From contig JAAONU010000033.1 of NCBI GenBank assembly GCA_012932295.1, positions 124,001 through 188,000 of the forward strand: 64,000 bases of DNA. The letters are read 5' to 3'. How positions within the stretch are numbered: position 1 is the first letter of the stretch; each line of letters opens with the position of its first letter. A program made the position numbers and the translations under genes. Of this stretch, positions 36,760-47,889 are shown in pieces. A model generated the notes under the pieces. The model made no database searches. It had not been told where the DNA came from and saw nothing but the letters and a program-made list of their open reading frames with translations. Source of the stretch: Cyclina sinensis (lineage: Eukaryota; Mollusca; Bivalvia; Venerida; Veneridae).

Positions 36760-37960
36760 TAAGGTTAAGGTCACCCTTGAATAATGTAACATGTCAGCTT
36801 TGTCATAAGTGTTGTTTTCTCCAAGTATGATTAAAATCCAACCAACCAAAAATAACAGAGATATGACCAGTTTTAGCAAAATTCAATAAGTTGTACTTGA
36901 CTGTCAAGGTCATTTAAAATTCAAGGTCATTACTGAAAGAATCAAAATGTTGGGTTTGTCATAATTGTTGTTTTGTCCAAGAATCAATCAAATCAATAAA
37001 TAAATGAGAAGGTTATGGCAATTCAAGCAAAATTCAATCATCTGACCTTGACGGTCAAGGTCACTTTTGGGTGATGGTCATACCTGAGTTATTCAGCAGG
37101 TCGGTTTTGTCAGAATTGTTGTTTTGTCCAAGTATGAATCAAATCCAACCATAAACAACAAAGTTATGACAATTTAAGCAAAATTCAATAATTTGACCTT
37201 GATGGTCATGGTAATTTTAAGGTTAAGGTCACACTTGAATAAATTTACATGTCGATTGTGTCATTTGTGTTGTTTTGACCATTCCGATTTAAATCCAACC
37301 ATAAATAACAAAGTAATGACCTGTTTTAGCAGAATCAAATAATCTGACATTGACTGTCAAGGTCACTTAAAGGTCAAGGTTAAAATGAAAATTTAAGCAA
37401 AATTCAATCATCTGACCTTTACGGTCAAGGGCATTTTTAAGTTATGGTCATACCTGAGTTATTCAACATGTTTGTTTTGCCATTAGTGTTGTTTTGTCCA
37501 GATATAAATAAAACCCAACCAAACACAACAAATTTATGGACAATTTTAGCAAAATTCAATCATTTGACCTTGACTTTGAATGTCATTTTAAGGTCAAGGT
37601 CGTTCCTGAAAGAATCATTATGTCGAATTCGTCATAAGTGTCGTTTTATTTAAATATGAATCAAACCCTACAAATAAAGTTATGGTCAATTTAAGCATTG
37701 TTCAATAATTTGACTTTAAAGGGGAAGGCCATTTATGTGTCAAGGTCAAAATCAGTCTGCTTTCAATGAAGATCTTGTCCAAAGGGTTGTTGTGTCCAAG
37801 TATGAAGACAATCTACCTATTAATAATAAAGGTATGGCCAATTTTAGTAAAATTCAATTTTTTTATGAGTCAAGGTCAAGTTTACTCTGGTCTGCTTGAA
37901 GGTCATTTCCAAAGGATTGGTGTGCCCAAGTATGAATAAAATCTATAAAGGAATAAAAAA
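36760..37960. repeat. About 155-bp tandem repeat rich in TGACCTTGAC / CAAGGTCA
   Basis: Some eight diverged units with TTTGACCTTGACGGTCAAGG, then TTAAGGTCAAGGTCA and GTTGTTTTGTCCAAGTATGA. It follows directly on the previous array, and both may belong to one composite dispersed element ending near 38085. Confidence 0.8.
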
Positions 37961-37974
37961 TATGATCAAAGTTA

Positions 37975-38085
37975 AATTTTTCGGACGCGAACGGCAACGA
38001 CACCAAATTTTTCGGAAGCGAACGGCAACGACACCATGACTATAGCAATAACTCGATTTCTTCTTTGGAAAAGTCGAGCTTAAAA
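37975..38085 (+). repeat. Repeat terminus with duplicated GAACGGCAACGACACCA
   Basis: TTTTTCGGA.GCGAACGGCAAC is repeated in tandem (37976 and 38008), followed by ATGACTATAGCAATAACTCG and AAAAGTCGAGCTTAAAA. It looks like the 3' end of the composite repeat that starts near 36145. Confidence 0.5.
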
Positions 38086-38324
38086 TGAAAATATACGGTT
38101 TTGCTGTGGAAACATTGTATTGGTATTAATGTTAGACAGGGGCCTTTTTCATAATATTGTTTAAGAAGAAAAAGTACAGGAACATTAAGAAGTGATGCAA
38201 TAAAAGATCAAAAACTTCTGAATATGTATACAATGTTTCAAGTCTGTAAGTTTATCATCTTGGTCAACAATTCGCAATTTCAATATTTTTATAAATGAAT
38301 TGGCATTCCATTGGAAAGAAAACA

Positions 38325-39210
38325 AGAGGGCCATGATAACCCTTAATTGCTTATGTTTCTTCTATTTGGTAAAAACAATCATTATGTGAAGTTTCGGGGC
38401 TCTGACTGAAACGGTACTCCTTAAAATGGGTGGAAACAGTTTTCACTCTAGAGGTCCCTCTGACCTTGACCTTTTAACAAATGACCCAAGAAACAAAACG
38501 TTTTTTTACTAAATAAGGGCAATAACTCTGTGAAGTTTGAAGGTTGTGGGTCAACCGGTACTCCAGTTATTGAAAGGAAACAAAGTTTGACAGACAGACA
38601 GACAAACAGACACCCATGGCCAGAGCAAAAAACATAAGTCTCCATCAGAAGAGCGGGCTTGGGGGGAGACATAACAACGAACAATTGAAGGTCTAGCCCT
38701 TGGTGTTTCAGAGCAGCAACTTTTTTAAGTTTTCCCTATATAAGTCCTTATGTAAAATCAATTGACACAACCACAACCCCCCTGCCGGGTGGGGCCAGTT
38801 TTGACCCCAGAGTCATGATTTGAACAAACTTGGTAAAGGTCTACCAGACAATGCTGCACACCAAATATCTAAATTCTAGGCTTTGTGGTTTCTGAAAAGA
38901 AGATCTTTTAAAGTTGTTCCTTATAAAAACAATGTAAAACATGTGACCCATGGCTCTGGGCCTTTTTTGACCCAAGGGCTATGAGTTGAACAAACTTGGT
39001 AGAGGTTCAACTGACAATGCTGTACACCAAATATCATAACTCTAGGCCTTGTGATCTCTGAAATGAAAATTTTAACAATGCCAAAAACCAAATATCTTAG
39101 CTATAAGTTTTTTGGTTTCTGATGTGACGATTTTTAAAACTTTTTGCTATAAAACTCTTTGTAAACAAGCGACCCCCGAGGCAGGGCCTATTTTGACCCA
39201 GAGGATTTAT
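38325..39210. repeat. Dispersed and tandem repeats (GACAATGCT..ACCAAATATC units)
   Basis: Starts with ACAAGAGGGCCATGATAACC, contains a (GACA)n tract at 38590, then about 170-bp units with AACAAACTTGGTA.AGGT and GACAATGCTG.ACACCAAATATC at about 38825, 38990 and 39060. A further unit is at 42180-42330. Noncoding. Confidence 0.7.
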
Positions 39211-39359
39211 GTTGCTTTCGACCCGAAGAAATCTTTGTTACAGACATTTCACTCTAATAGTCAGAAACCAACAGGGATCACTTTATTATACAAAACGCTT
39301 AAGATATTAAACTTTTTTTCCATAACAATGTTGTTTTTTACGAAAAATAAAATATCGTA

Positions 39360-40630
39360 ATTAACATCTCACACCTACATAGAGATTTTATGGCTAGTTT
39401 ACCTGAGGGCATGTGTTTGAGACTCTCATGAAAATCCAGCATAATGAATAAAAGGAAAAGCGTATTGATATGGAGTTTAAATAGGAATAAACATAGTACT
39501 TTCAGTGTCAACACTGGGAATTCAAGGAATATAAAATTTGTAATTTTGGAATTATGGAAGTTTTGAGCTATATTGGAAAAGTACTATCGACAGATTACTT
39601 AACACAGAACCCTTGAATAGTTTACATTAATAATTACCTTTGAAACAAAAGGATAATAAGAATATTAACTACACTACAGTACAGATAAGGTCAGAACAAA
39701 AAAAAATCTACGGAAACATTTTGTGTCCAAATATATACGAAACACGAGAAACATAGAAGTTACACAGTGAGCATAAATATATAGCCATATACAGTGTTCG
39801 TATTGCATCTTACCATGTCAATATTTTGAGAAAGCCCTGAACAAAAGACACCTAAATATGACAGATACTCACCATGAAGTTCAGGACTAGATACAAATTA
39901 TAGAATAAATGCGTCTACTACAGTTATCATAGATGAGCTATTAGTGGCCTACCAAGTATTATACCTTGCTGATTATATCTAAAGATGTTCCTAATTGGAG
40001 ACAAATTTTATTTGCTTACACATTTTTTTAAAAATTTCCATTACGAAATTGAAACAATATGAAACAATGGTAGTAGTCTCAAAGGTTAATCTTGAACACT
40101 TTTCGTCTGACATATAAAAATAAACTACATGACTTTATGACAGAAACTGCTCGACACTTGACGCTACTTCAAAATCAAAATGTCATATTTGTACAACAAT
40201 AGAAAAATGAAGTGTTATAAAATTGTTTAAAATTTACAAGGAAGAATACTATTCTTAAGATATCAACTCCAATTTAGTAATTGTCATTGTCACTACAAGT
40301 AGGTACTTGAAGTTTCAGTTGCGTATGGAAGGGACCATAACAATATCAACTTTTGTAAAGCTGAAATATCTAAGTTTTAAGTATTATCACTTTCAATAAG
40401 TACAGACGAATTTATATCCTTATCAATGCAGAGCATGTCAAAGTAAAAAGAAATATATGATGTCGGAACAGACTGACGGATTGACAGTTATACTACCTGA
40501 TTCCCCCACTCATCTGTAGCAAGTATTTCAGAACAAGAATCGTAATAATAAGGTAACAATGTCCTCGAACGAAGCTTCGACTTCAAAGCTTACATACAGA
40601 AATTAAAAGTAAGAATATGTAAACTGGACA
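39360..40630. other. Intergenic AT-rich stretch, nothing seen
   Basis: No domain, tRNA-like sequence or clear repeat family was recognised. One strong donor-like word (CATG|GTGAGT, - strand, 39873) has stops in the frames before it and no acceptor partner. Confidence 0.5.
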
Positions 40631-40739
40631 CTTAGCGTATATATCTCAATCTCCAGTTAAAAGTTTAATAACTTGATAGTTAACATAATGTTGTCGACAT
40701 AATGCATAATATAATTGAACAAGAGTGCCAAACTGCCAC

Positions 40740-41630
40740 AAAATACGCTCGTCGAAAAATTTGGTAAATGGTTGAAAAGTTTGAGAGAGAGTTGTGTACA
40801 TGGCAGGAATTCTTATAACCCAAGTTAATTTGATAACTAGCCAAATTAATACTAAAGAATTATGGGGTATTTGCAGAGGTGTCAATTATATCACAGGAAC
40901 CATGTAGTACTATAATGGATTTGAGTACCAGCCAATTAATAGTAAGTTACAGTGCATTTAAAGCATGGGAACGGTCGTTACCATTATAAACTTGATAACC
41001 AGCCAATACCATTTGCGGGATATTTGGAAGTTCTTTGAATTAGTGTTTAAAACATACAATGCATACATAGAGAACAGTAAACAATTAAAAATTAGAATCC
41101 ATAAGTCTGAAGTGTGTAGCGCAATATGGCTGGTTATCGATCTTGGTAGAGAAATTATGCCTATAAATAATTTCTCAAGTTTCATGAAGATCAGACGACA
41201 ACTGTTTGAGTTAGAGAGCGGACAAGGCGAATTTGCCATTTTTTTACAAATAAAGGGTCATAACGCTTAGATGGCTAAAGTGATTTTGCTGATTATCAAA
41301 CTTGGCGGAGATATTAAGCCCATAAATATTTTCCCTAAGTTTCATGAAGATTGAAAAACAATTGTGTGAATTAGAGAGAGGACAAGGCGAATGTGCCATT
41401 TTTGTACAAAAAGGGCCATAACTCTGAGGTAGGTGATGTAATTTGCCTGGGTATCGAACTTGGCCGAGATATTATGCCCATTAACATTTTTTTCCAAGTT
41501 TCATGAACATCGAACAACAACTGTTTGAATTAGAGAGCTGACATTACTGTGGACGCCGCCCGGACGCCCGGACGCCCGCCATGGGTGATCCCATAAAACG
41601 ACCTGTCTTCCACGGGCATATAAAAAGGAA
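40740..41630. repeat. About 160-bp tandem repeat (AAGTTTCATGAAGATC units)
   Basis: Units with AAGTTTCATGAAGATCxxA, then CAACTGTTTGAATTAGAGAG and GCGAATxTGCCATTTTT, at about 41177, 41337 and 41497. They are followed by a GC-rich end (GGACGCCCGGACGCCC, 41560) and GGGTGATCCCATAAAACG. The open frames on both strands here (40958-41270) belong to the repeat. Confidence 0.8.
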
Positions 41631-42059
41631 GAAAATAAATGTATGGGATTCGGCAATAATGATTATCGGAGATCCACAATCTATTTGTATGTATATTTGA
41701 GTTCAAGACAGCCTCTTACATGTTCTGCAAATTATGCTTGGAACAAAGAGTCCTTTAAAGGCGTGACTCTGACAATTCAAATCATCTGCAAATTCACTTT
41801 CATATATCATCTCAGGATGGTTTATTTTGCTACTTTTGATTTTGCAAAACTGTGCATTGCAGTTGCTCAAAATGTACATGGATGAAATGATACTGATGAT
41901 CTTAATAATATTGCAGATTTAGATATTGCAGATATATCAATTCTAAATGTGTGTTGTTGGTACTTTATGTTTGATAAGCAAGAATAACTTTCATATTTTA
42001 CAAATATGGTGTGGCCAAGTTTGACTCCTGGGACATAATCTGGACAACAGAACATTTCT

Positions 42060-42340
42060 AGACTATTGGCCGTGTAGTTTCAGAGAAGAAAATACAAAAA
42101 AGAAAAGAACTCAGCACCTCGACACCTTGTGGTTTGAAACAAGGAAATAGTTAAAGTTTTTCTGATATAAGTTTTGTAAAACGTGTGATCCCTGGGGAGG
42201 GGTCAATTTTGACCATCGGGACATAATTTAAACATTTTGTTACAGGTCTACTAGACAATGCTACAGACACAGTATTTAGACCACAATAACTTGTATTGTT
42301 TGCGGAGTAATGTGTAAAAAAGTTTATCAACACATTACAA
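42060..42340. repeat. Single unit of the GACAATGCT repeat
   Basis: TTTTGACCATCGGGACATAA, then GGTCTACTAGACAATGCTAC; related to units at 38760-39080. Confidence 0.6.
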
Positions 42341-42819
42341 GGATTTGTACAAGAAATGCATATTTAAATAGTTTTCACTCATCAATAATTCCTATAGATA
42401 TTCAAAAATATAGATCTAGATAATAAAATACAATTACCTTTTATTTAACTTAAAAAAATAATACTGTACATTTCGATCTTTGTCCACAAAATAAGCTTTT
42501 AACATATGTTGAAGTACCGTTAACCATTGCATACCCTATATACAATTTATGGGTGGAAGCGATTTATTGCAAAGAGCCTCAAAGTTTATCAGTGGTGCTT
42601 TGTCTTAACATCTTTGATATATATTGTTCCTCAAAATGGATTTTTTATCACTATCATTTTTTTTACAATTTATCTGTTCTTCGATGGTATAATCTACTAG
42701 ATGTAGCAATATCCCTTTGTTCGTCACGCTATAAACCTTTCGTAGTAATATGTAAAAAGTGTATCGACCCATTACAAGGATTTTGTACTGGAAATGCATT
42801 ATGTAGTTCTGACTGATCA

Positions 42820-43290
42820 TTAGTTCTTCAACATACGTTTTTAAAATATTTTGAAAGGTTTAATTTTTTTGGTGAATGAACTGGATCAAGACTTAATCTA
42901 GTTTTTATTGAAGTTATAATGTTGTAGGTTATCTGCCGAATCTGTTCAGTAAAAAAGGAAAACTACGTTCTTAGCAAGATCGGAGCAACTGATTGTAAAG
43001 CGTCTGGCGACTTTAAAATGATAAGATGTTAAACAATTAAAGCAAAGTTACTTAATTAGAAAAAAAGAAACAATACAATATTTAGGTTTTATCTTATCTT
43101 AAAGACAAGTCAAGCATAAATCTCTACTACCTACGTGACAATTAGAAACTGAACAACTTTATATTTATTTTTAGCTGAAAGTAGTGCTTACTTTAAGCAT
43201 GCCACTCTCGAGTATAAACGCACTAAGGCAAATGACTGTGGTTGAAATTGAAGATGAAATGTCGATTATGGCAATTTACTACTAAGCAGA
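42820..43290. other. Downstream flank of candidate gene C
   Basis: AT-rich, no exon seen. The nearest polyadenylation-signal words for the - strand terminal exon are AATAAA at 43295-43304 (two overlapping), about 155 bases after the stop codon. Confidence 0.4.
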
Positions 43291-43294
43291 CTTT

Positions 43295-43304
43295 TTTATT
43301 TATT
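43295..43304 (-). terminator. Possible poly(A) signals of candidate gene C
   Basis: Two overlapping AATAAA hexamers on the - strand, about 155 bases past the stop of the exon at 43459-43586. In AT-rich DNA such words are common, so this is weak. Confidence 0.3.
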
Positions 43305-43458
43305 GTGACAGACATTTTTTGAGAACATTGCTAACTTCTTCACTCCCATATGTTATTTCCTGCAAGTACACTGGGTATCTAGTCGAACACGTGTAGTAGA
43401 GGGGTATGTTGTTTGAACCTTCCATAAGAAACTGATCTCCATTGTGCATTACTCGGTG

Positions 43459-43586
43459 TCACAGGGGTTCTAAACTAGAATCGCTTAGAACTGTATCATT
43501 TCTACCGTCCCAATCAGTTCTTACACTTGATATACGCAAAGGAAGATCATTTAGATTGTAAACCGGGTCGTTCCAACAAGCATTGC
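43459..43586 (-). CDS. Candidate gene C, terminal coding exon
   Basis: A very good acceptor (TATGTTCTTTTCAG) opens a 41-codon frame, in phase 1, ending in TGA. The peptide is hydrophilic: NACWNDPVYNLNDLP, then LRISSVRTDWDGRND and TVLSDSSLEPL. One tyrosine (VYNLN) and a Ser/Asp-rich end would suit a cytoplasmic tail, but no transmembrane exon was found upstream. It is not an alternative tail of gene B, whose transmembrane exon ends in phase 2. Function unknown. The segment just upstream (43600-43750, - strand) reads TSEAVFLKLEYK and MPVKWFDGMGY in one frame, vaguely SRCR-like, but without usable splice sites. Confidence 0.55.
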
Positions 43587-44092
43587 CTGAAAAGAACATA
43601 AAAGAAAACTTGCCTAGTGATTGGATATCCCATTCCATCAAACCACTTTACTGGCATTGACCTTGCTTTCTTGTGTTTGTACTCGAGCTTTAGAAAAACT
43701 GCTTCTGACGTTACCATAGACTGATTACACAGGCCGTACTTTGTATAGTAGAATGTTACAATTAATTTTAGATTGCACGAGGAAAATATTGTACTATGGA
43801 CTATGAAAACAGTTCAATATCAAACATACGAAAGCAAACAATGGTGTGACGTCTGTGAAACGTTTTAATAAATATTTTAAGGCTTAAATGCCTATCTAAT
43901 TCAGACTGGAGTGTTTTATCTTTCTTTTTAAATTATTCATCAATTTTACTATCTATTTTTTGATATACCAATTAATAACATAATCATAACGGATTGAGTG
44001 ATTATTTATTCATCTGAACATTTAACCATTTAGATAATTATCTATTAGCTTATAAAATAATTTGTCAGTTTGACCGGCAATTGAATGTGTAT

Positions 44093-44180
44093 TTATTGAT
44101 TGTTTGACTGATAATTCATTGACTGATTGCTCGATCGATTGAAATCAATTGACTGATTGATTGGTTGATTGATTGATTTC
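44093..44180. repeat. TTGA/ATTGATTG microsatellite
   Basis: Imperfect (TTGA)n. On the - strand it creates an Asn/Gln/Ser-rich frame (44093-44293) that is not a gene. A similar tract is at 49947-50010. Confidence 0.85.
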
Positions 44181-44704
44181 ACATCCAATTTTATTATACA
44201 CATTATTTGAAACAATTTCACTACTTTGAAGAATGTCATTAAATGATCTATATCTATTTTCTTTTTACTTTGACAAAAATGATACGTATTCATGCGAAAA
44301 TAACTTTTGTTTATTTATACCTATATTCTTAACTTATACCTAATAGTGAATATGTATCTAAGCCAATGTTTGTCTTGCATCTTAATATAATTGAATTCAA
44401 TATTCTTCCGTATTCATTTTTGAGCGAATTTTTTTACTTTTTTATTTCAACGAAATACTTCATGAACTGGTAATTTTATCTACCTCACCGCTTGGCAAAT
44501 TAACTATATTTTTTTCCCTTTGGCGATAAAGAACACTACGTTTTGGTCAATAATCCACAAATTCATTAAAACATTTAAATAATTTAAAACGGTAGGAAAC
44601 AATGTCATGTTGCCGCTTTATGTCTTAATTTGTCTTTTTATATATCAAAGCAAATCATTATTTTCTCTCAGTATGACGAAATTACTTATACAGAATTTCT
44701 ATTT

Positions 44705-44790
44705 AAGGCGACTGACTCACATAATTTATCTTTTTTTTAAGATTAAGGAGAAGTTAATATACCATGAAAACTATTGATGTGTCCACAGGA
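44705..44790 (+). mobile_element. Truncated copy of the TIR element with tRNA-like core
   Basis: AAGGCGACTGACTCACA matches the terminus of the elements at 34917 and 57749, and ACCATGAAAACTATTG matches internal sequence of the 57749 copy. No right end or tRNA-like core was found. Confidence 0.5.
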
Positions 44791-44919
44791 CATTGTTACC
44801 CCCACATTCCGCTCTATTGTCACAAGTTAATCCTGTACAATTACAGGTGCAAATTAAGTCTAAAAATACTACTTTTAAGCTTTATCAGGGGCCATTACTA
44901 TGCCGATAAATTTCTGTCA

Positions 44920-45670
44920 AAATAAGCAAACGCGTTATTTCACATGCTAACAATTTTTGTAGAAAGTTTCATGGCTCTAGGAGTTACACGCGACACAAGT
45001 CAGAAAATGTTTTGTATTTTGTTTTTGGCTTAAACAAGGGACACAACTCTGCCGATCTCCAATAAATTTGCGTCCAAATACCCAGATGCCTAAGCATTCG
45101 GAAACCTCGGGCGACTTCAATAAGTCACCTCGGAAATAATATGGAAGCCGCCATAATGGACTTTTTTATAACACAAAAAGTGTCTGCTAAATTGAAGACA
45201 TTTCTTAAAGCCTCTGCCTGTTCATGCTTAAAATCATAATTTATTTTCATTTTTTTTTCTAATCCATATGAAAAACACTACTTGAATTCTGCCATGTTTG
45301 TTTATATTTTTATTAAAGCCGAGGCGAATTACCATTTGGTATATTCATACACTTACACTTACATACAAGGTCTTTTTACGAAGTTATCGGAAAAGGCCGA
45401 GTTGTTACGATTGGTGCCTAAGTTCACAATCTGTCAATCATTTAAGAAAGTTTCATGGCTCTAGCAGTTAACTGTTAGGAGTTACACGCGACACAAGTCT
45501 AAAAATGCTATCTTGTGCTTAATCAAGGGACACAACTCTGCCGATCTCCGATAAAAAGTATAATTCTAAATATCCAGGTGCGTATGTTGGCATGCTGAAA
45601 ACTGTTCTTAGAAAGTTTCTGTAGTTATGCGTTTGGAGTTACACGCAACACTACCCGGTCTACGTACCTC
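44920..45670. repeat. Diverged tandem repeats (GGAGTTACACGCGACAC units)
   Basis: Units with AAGTTTCATGGCTCTAG, then GGAGTTACACGCGACACAAG and AAGGGACACAACTCTGCCGA at about 44970, 45455 and 45615. A noncoding dispersed repeat. Confidence 0.75.
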
Positions 45671-46207
45671 ATTTCAAAATAAGGTTCAAAGTGTGTCCGT
45701 TTATTTCGTTTGAATACTGATGCAGAACCGTTGTCAATTTTGATGCAGATACGCAAAAGTGTATCATTAACTAGAGTGCTCATAAAATATGCACGTATCA
45801 GTTACTACTTGTAACAAGACAATTAAGCTGTTTCTTGGAAGCAGAATTGAAAGGAGTGACATTTGTTTGGGTTATTTCTTTGCTTCGTTTTCGTAAATGT
45901 TTACATAAATATAGTGTTTCAAGATACCTACCTTATCTGTATATCAACGAATCATGGGATGGTGTGTCTTCGGTGTGTTGAGTTATCAAAATCACTGAAG
46001 TCGGCCTACATGAAAATACATTTTCTTCATAAAATAGGTATTTTTCTGTCGTATAGTGTCGCAGGGTCAGATACCATATTTCATTTTTGTATCTGACTTC
46101 TGTATATTAAATATGTTGACCCATCCATCCCCACATTTTCATTCATTTACCATCCTCATTCTCAGCAAAACTTACACTGGTGACGGGTACTTGCATATCA
46201 CGCATGC

Positions 46208-46485
46208 GCACTTGAATAAAGATAGTTGATGGCGATACATCGCCATTTTGAATGTCTTACGATAATTTATTTTTTTTTTGGGTGTCTTTGCGTGCCTTTA
46301 AAGGTCAATTGTTGATTATATTGATTGTATCATGTATTTCCCTCATTCTCATATGTGTATTGGTGGCGAATGGAATACAGAAAGTGCACTTGAATAAATA
46401 TAGTTGATGGCGATACATCGTCATTTTGAATGTCTTACGACTATTTATTTATTTTGTGTCTTTGCGTGCCTTTACAGGCCAGACC
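46208..46485. repeat. 178-bp direct duplication
   Basis: GCACTTGAATAAA.ATAGTTG, then ATGGCGATACATCG and TGTCTTTGCGTGCCTTTA, occurs twice with 178-bp spacing (46208 and 46386). Confidence 0.8.
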
Positions 46486-46566
46486 CCTGATCATTCAATC
46501 TCCAATCCAGGGTGTTAGAACCCAACTGCAACAATGGTGGCCAGTGTTGCGTTTTGGTAAGGAGAA

Positions 46567-46676
46567 ATGTTTAGTGGTTCGAGAATTCAAGGGGGCGAAA
46601 GTTGTTAGCCACGGCAAGAAGATGTTTAGTGGTACGAGAATTCAAGGGGGCGAAAGTTGTTAGCCACGGCAAGAAC
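46567..46676. repeat. 55-bp perfect-like tandem duplication
   Basis: ATGTTTAGTGGTxCGAGAAT, then TCAAGGGGGCGAAAGTTG and TTAGCCACGGCAAGAA, is repeated in tandem at 46567 and 46622 with one or two differences. It is recent and locally GC-rich. Confidence 0.9.
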
Positions 46677-47501
46677 GAGTGACGTCATACGTAAACAAGA
46701 AATATCTTTTAACCACGTTAAATATTTCTCTTATCTGAGCTCTGAAATTGTATTTACATTCAATTAGTGCACTTCCTTTAGGCCTTACAAATAAGGGGAT
46801 CAACCGAATTACACCATGAACTATTTCTACTGGATTACAGTGAGTTTCGTCAGGGATTTCTTAAGTGAAAGTACAACTGGGATTCTTTTTGGAGTGACCT
46901 AATAATTGACAGTTCAACTGTTTCTTGAAGTCAATTTATTTTTCAGTGAAATTTAGGACTCTACGAGTAGATCTGTTTAGTAATTTTAATACTCCCTTGA
47001 AGGGGGAGTATGTCTTTGTAGCCAGATTACAGCAAATGTTGTTATGTTGCTGTTATTAATTTAAAAAAAAGAACCAACTTGCACGTTTCCTACTGTTGCT
47101 TTTTGTTAGTATGAATTGTTTCCGATACACAATACAATAACATTGCATGAAAAAGTATGTAGAATCCTCAACAAAGTCAGGAAAACTGTTTATGACTTAA
47201 TTATATCAACTGCATATTTGTCGTTTCTCCTAAAGCATATTTTTATCTTCAATTAAACATTCCCTTTAAGATGGCGTCCTTAACTTTAACGATTTGACTT
47301 TTTTCTGTTTTTCGTTTTTTTTTTTTTTTTTCATTTTTTGTTTGTTATTGTAAAATGAAGTCATGTGTTTTACGCATAAGATTTAAATATCTAATACTTC
47401 AATCGAAAGATTCCTGACAAATTACAAACAATAACTAGAAACTAATATTTTTTAAATGATGCCTTCTACATGTTCTAAGAATGAATTCGTCAAACACTTA
47501 C

Positions 47502-47658
47502 GGTGGCTTATTTAATCTCTTGCAGCATAAAATATTTCGACACATTTGAAAAGCATTTATATTATACTTACGCATGTTGCCTATGAGATAATATTTCAAT
47601 ACACCAGAAAAAAAGCCTGACCCTGTTTCTAGAAATCTCTCAGAACATGAACGTGTGC
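47502..47658 (-). CDS. Candidate gene C, internal exon (diverged SRCR-like first half?)
   Basis: A 157-bp frame, open for 51 codons, lies between the acceptor AACAATTAAG and the donor CCACC|GTAAGT. It runs phase 1 to 2, the same phase and nearly the same length (154 and 160 bp) as the SRCR first-half exons of genes B and A. It reads SCSERFLETGSGFFSGVLKY, then YLIGNMRKYNINAFQ and MCRNILCCKRLNKP. GSGFFSGVL can be aligned with the GTGPYGGRV block of SRCR domains, but the WGTVC core is missing. A PAN/apple-like domain is the alternative. A shorter form ending at 47572 (donor ATGC|GTAAGT, phase 1) is also possible. Confidence 0.35.
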
Positions 47659-47757
47659 CTTAATTGTTATAAATACAAACCTCTCTCTAGCATATAAATC
47701 TAGGTAAATACCGGTAAGTAAATAAAGAGAGAGATAAAAAAAGAAAAACAAACTTAC

Positions 47758-47809
47758 TTGCATGAAGCTGGATAAGAATCATTAGACGTTGAAAATTTCT
47801 TGTTTCCAT
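47758..47809 (-). CDS. Candidate gene C, possible first coding exon
   Basis: An ATG in the context TTGCCATGG starts METRNFQRLMILIQLHA, then a strong donor, GCAA|GTAAGTTTG. Phase 1 fits the exon at 47658 (Ser codon completed). It could be a short signal peptide (core LMILIQL). Against it: the start overlaps a 24-bp minisatellite (47790-47885) whose units all contain ATGGAAACAAGAAATT-like words, so the ATG context may be a coincidence of the repeat. Confidence 0.3.
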
Positions 47810-47885
47810 GGCAATTTCTTGTTTTCATGTCAATGTCTTTGTTTTCATGTAAATTTCTTGTTTCCATGTCAATTTCTTTGTTTAA
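47790..47885. repeat. 24-25 bp minisatellite, four units
   Basis: Units of AATTTCTTGTTTCCATGTC with 24-25 bp spacing. It overlaps the possible start exon of candidate gene C. Confidence 0.8.
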
Positions 47886-47889
47886 AAGC

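Noticed and set aside
39873..39960. Strong donor word CATG|GTGAGT on the - strand
   Set aside because: The frames leading into it contain stops close by and no acceptor or domain supports an exon.
40958..41270. Overlapping open frames of about 100 codons on both strands
   Set aside because: They lie in the AAGTTTCATGAAGATC tandem repeat, and both strands being open at once is a property of the repeat.
43600..43750. SRCR second-half exon on the - strand for candidate gene C
   Set aside because: One frame reads TSEAVFLKLEYK and MPVKWFDGMGY, loosely SRCR-like, but it lacks the cysteines, starts in phase 0 at best and has no good donor.
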